From contig NZ_CP011789.1 in assembly GCF_001636055.1 (NCBI RefSeq), positions 2,728,001-2,792,000 of the forward strand: DNA of 64,000 bases, read 5' to 3'. The position numbers were made by a program, and so were the translations under genes. A model generated the notes under the pieces. It saw only the letters and a list, made by a program, of their open reading frames with translations. It was not told where the DNA came from and ran no database searches. Positions 63,109 to 64,000 of the stretch are shown piece by piece; the stretch's first letter is position 1; the number at the start of each line of letters is the position of its first letter. This DNA is from Pseudomonas putida (lineage in GTDB: Bacteria > Pseudomonadota > Gammaproteobacteria > Pseudomonadales > Pseudomonadaceae).

Positions 63109-63528
63109 ATGCAACGGATCACCATCACTCTGGATGAAGAGCTGCTCGGTCTGATCGATCGACGGGTTGAAACGCAGGGCTATCAAGGGCGTTCGGAGGC
63201 CATCCGCGACCTGCTGCGCAACGGCCTGCGCGAAGCCGAAGCCTTGCCGGAAGATGACCCCTGCGTGGCGGTGGTCAGCTACCTGTATGACCACACCACG
63301 CGTGAGCTTCCCAAGCGCCTCAACCAGACGTTGCACGCGCACCACGACCTGACCCGCTCGACGCTGCACGTGCACCTGGATGCAGGACATTGCCTGGAGG
63401 TTTCGGTGCTTCAGGGCCCCAGTGGGCGTATCGGCGAGTTGTCGCGTCAATTGATGGTCGAGCGCGGGGTGGAGCATGGACAGGTGCAAGTGATACCGGC
63501 GCCACTGCCCCCTGCAACGACGCGATGA
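63109..63528 (+). CDS. nikR: Nickel-responsive regulator NikR
   Basis: 139-residue ribbon-helix-helix repressor with ACT-like metal domain. The ribbon MQRITITLDEEL and helix GRSEAIRDLLRNGL match NikR. All four high-affinity nickel ligands are conserved at the E. coli positions: H76, H87, H89, C95. The ATG at 63109 matches the family start; a GTG at 63103 is the alternative. Represses nikABCDE when nickel is plentiful. Confidence 0.96.
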   Translation: MQRITITLDEELLGLIDRRVETQGYQGRSEAIRDLLRNGLREAEALPEDDPCVAVVSYLYDHTTRELPKRLNQTLHAHHDLTRSTLHVHLDAGHCLEVSVLQGPSGRIGELSRQLMVERGVEHGQVQVIPAPLPPATTR

Positions 63529-63624
63529 ATGCGCCGAGCTGACTCATCCTTTCTGCGCTCGACACCGGCGGTTCAATCCCGGACCATCAAGGCCCCGGCA
63601 TAACGGTACTCAGGAACGACCGCC

Positions 63625-64000
63625 ATGGATTGCCTCGCGACGCTGTATACAGAACGCCTTGTGCTCACCCCCCTTCAACTGGAAGACGCGCCAGCGATCC
63701 AGCAGTTGTTTCCCCAGTGGGAGGTGGTCCGTTATCTCGATCGCCGTGTGCCCTGGCCCTATCCGCAAGACGGCGCGTTGGTCTACGTGCGTGACATGGC
63801 GTTACCGGCCATGGCGGCGGGCCGTGAATGGCACTGGATGATCCGCCTGCGCGGCGCAGAGCAACCCATCATCGGCAGCATCAGCCTGTACGACCAACCC
63901 GGGAACAACCGGGGTTTCTGGCTTGCACCGCAGTGGTGGGGGCAGGGCTACATGCGCGAAGCCTGCCGGGTGGTCAACGCCTATTGGTTCGAGACATTGT
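63625..64000 (+). CDS. GNAT N-acetyltransferase, RimJ/RimL type (partial, runs off window)
   Basis: The first 125 codons are visible. TERLVLTPLQLEDAPAIQQLF is the typical RimL-like start, PQWWGQGYMREACRVVNAYWF contains the acetyl-CoA loop (W-G-x-G-Y-M). It probably acetylates a protein N-terminus, antibiotic or small molecule; the subgroup cannot be fixed without the missing end. Base choice and direction are unremarkable. Confidence 0.82.
   Translation, partial: MDCLATLYTERLVLTPLQLEDAPAIQQLFPQWEVVRYLDRRVPWPYPQDGALVYVRDMALPAMAAGREWHWMIRLRGAEQPIIGSISLYDQPGNNRGFWLAPQWWGQGYMREACRVVNAYWFETL

Overview
The window looks like chromosomal DNA of a fluorescent Pseudomonas, most likely the P. putida group. 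The base composition is GC-rich throughout. The left end carries the classic pseudomonad block gacA-uvrC-pgsA-tRNA(Gly)-tRNA(Glu)-tRNA(Gly), with gacA starting at TTG. Putida-type REP palindromes (GCGGGCTTGCCCGC core) occur, and there are three FecI/FecR/TonB-receptor signalling systems. The species is inferred, not proven.

Layout. Positions 1-5350 are housekeeping: the end of a glutathione transferase gene, a DUF488 protein, an acetyltransferase, an XRE regulator, gacA, uvrC, pgsA and three tRNAs. A lone LuxR-type ligand-binding domain without a DNA-binding domain follows, lying between two copies of a 23-bp terminator repeat.

Positions 6376-26631 form the most interesting part: an apparent organosulfur (or related small-molecule) scavenging island under sigma-54 control. 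A sensor-less enhancer-binding protein of the SfnR type sits at one end. Four sequences match the -24/-12 consensus TGGCAC-N5-TTGC. They drive a 7-gene operon (TonB receptor, NtaA-type monooxygenase, exported SurE-like phosphatase, four more luciferase-like monooxygenases), a DmpA-like P1 peptidase, a TPR protein, and a 6-gene operon (peptide-type ABC importer, a second NtaA-like monooxygenase, an alpha/beta hydrolase). A FecI/FecR/TonB-receptor set whose receptor resembles the one in the island follows directly; a long hairpin masks its ribosome-binding site. A plausible scheme is outer-membrane uptake, periplasmic trimming, ABC import, amide or peptide hydrolysis, then FMNH2-dependent oxidative C-S or C-N cleavage.

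Positions 31000-45600 hold assorted metabolic genes: DUF1097 membrane protein, MocR regulator with a divergent acetyltransferase, azoreductase plus putative cytochrome b, a mechanosensitive channel, a Fur-type FecIRA system, and a flavin monooxygenase/RidA/DUF1028/ArgE-like catabolic locus with a LysR regulator. Positions 45598-49730 carry acetoacetate/short-chain fatty-acid use (LysR, scoAB, atoE), bordered by two very large palindromes. Positions 49900-53800 hold an mbtH-thioesterase pair with a candidate PvdS promoter, an isochorismatase-like hydrolase, a DUF1615 lipoprotein and an MFS transporter. Positions 54000-58026 hold a third FecIRA system. The right end carries a nikABCDE nickel importer and nikR, with a NikR operator between nikA and nikR, and then the start of an acetyltransferase gene cut by the window edge.
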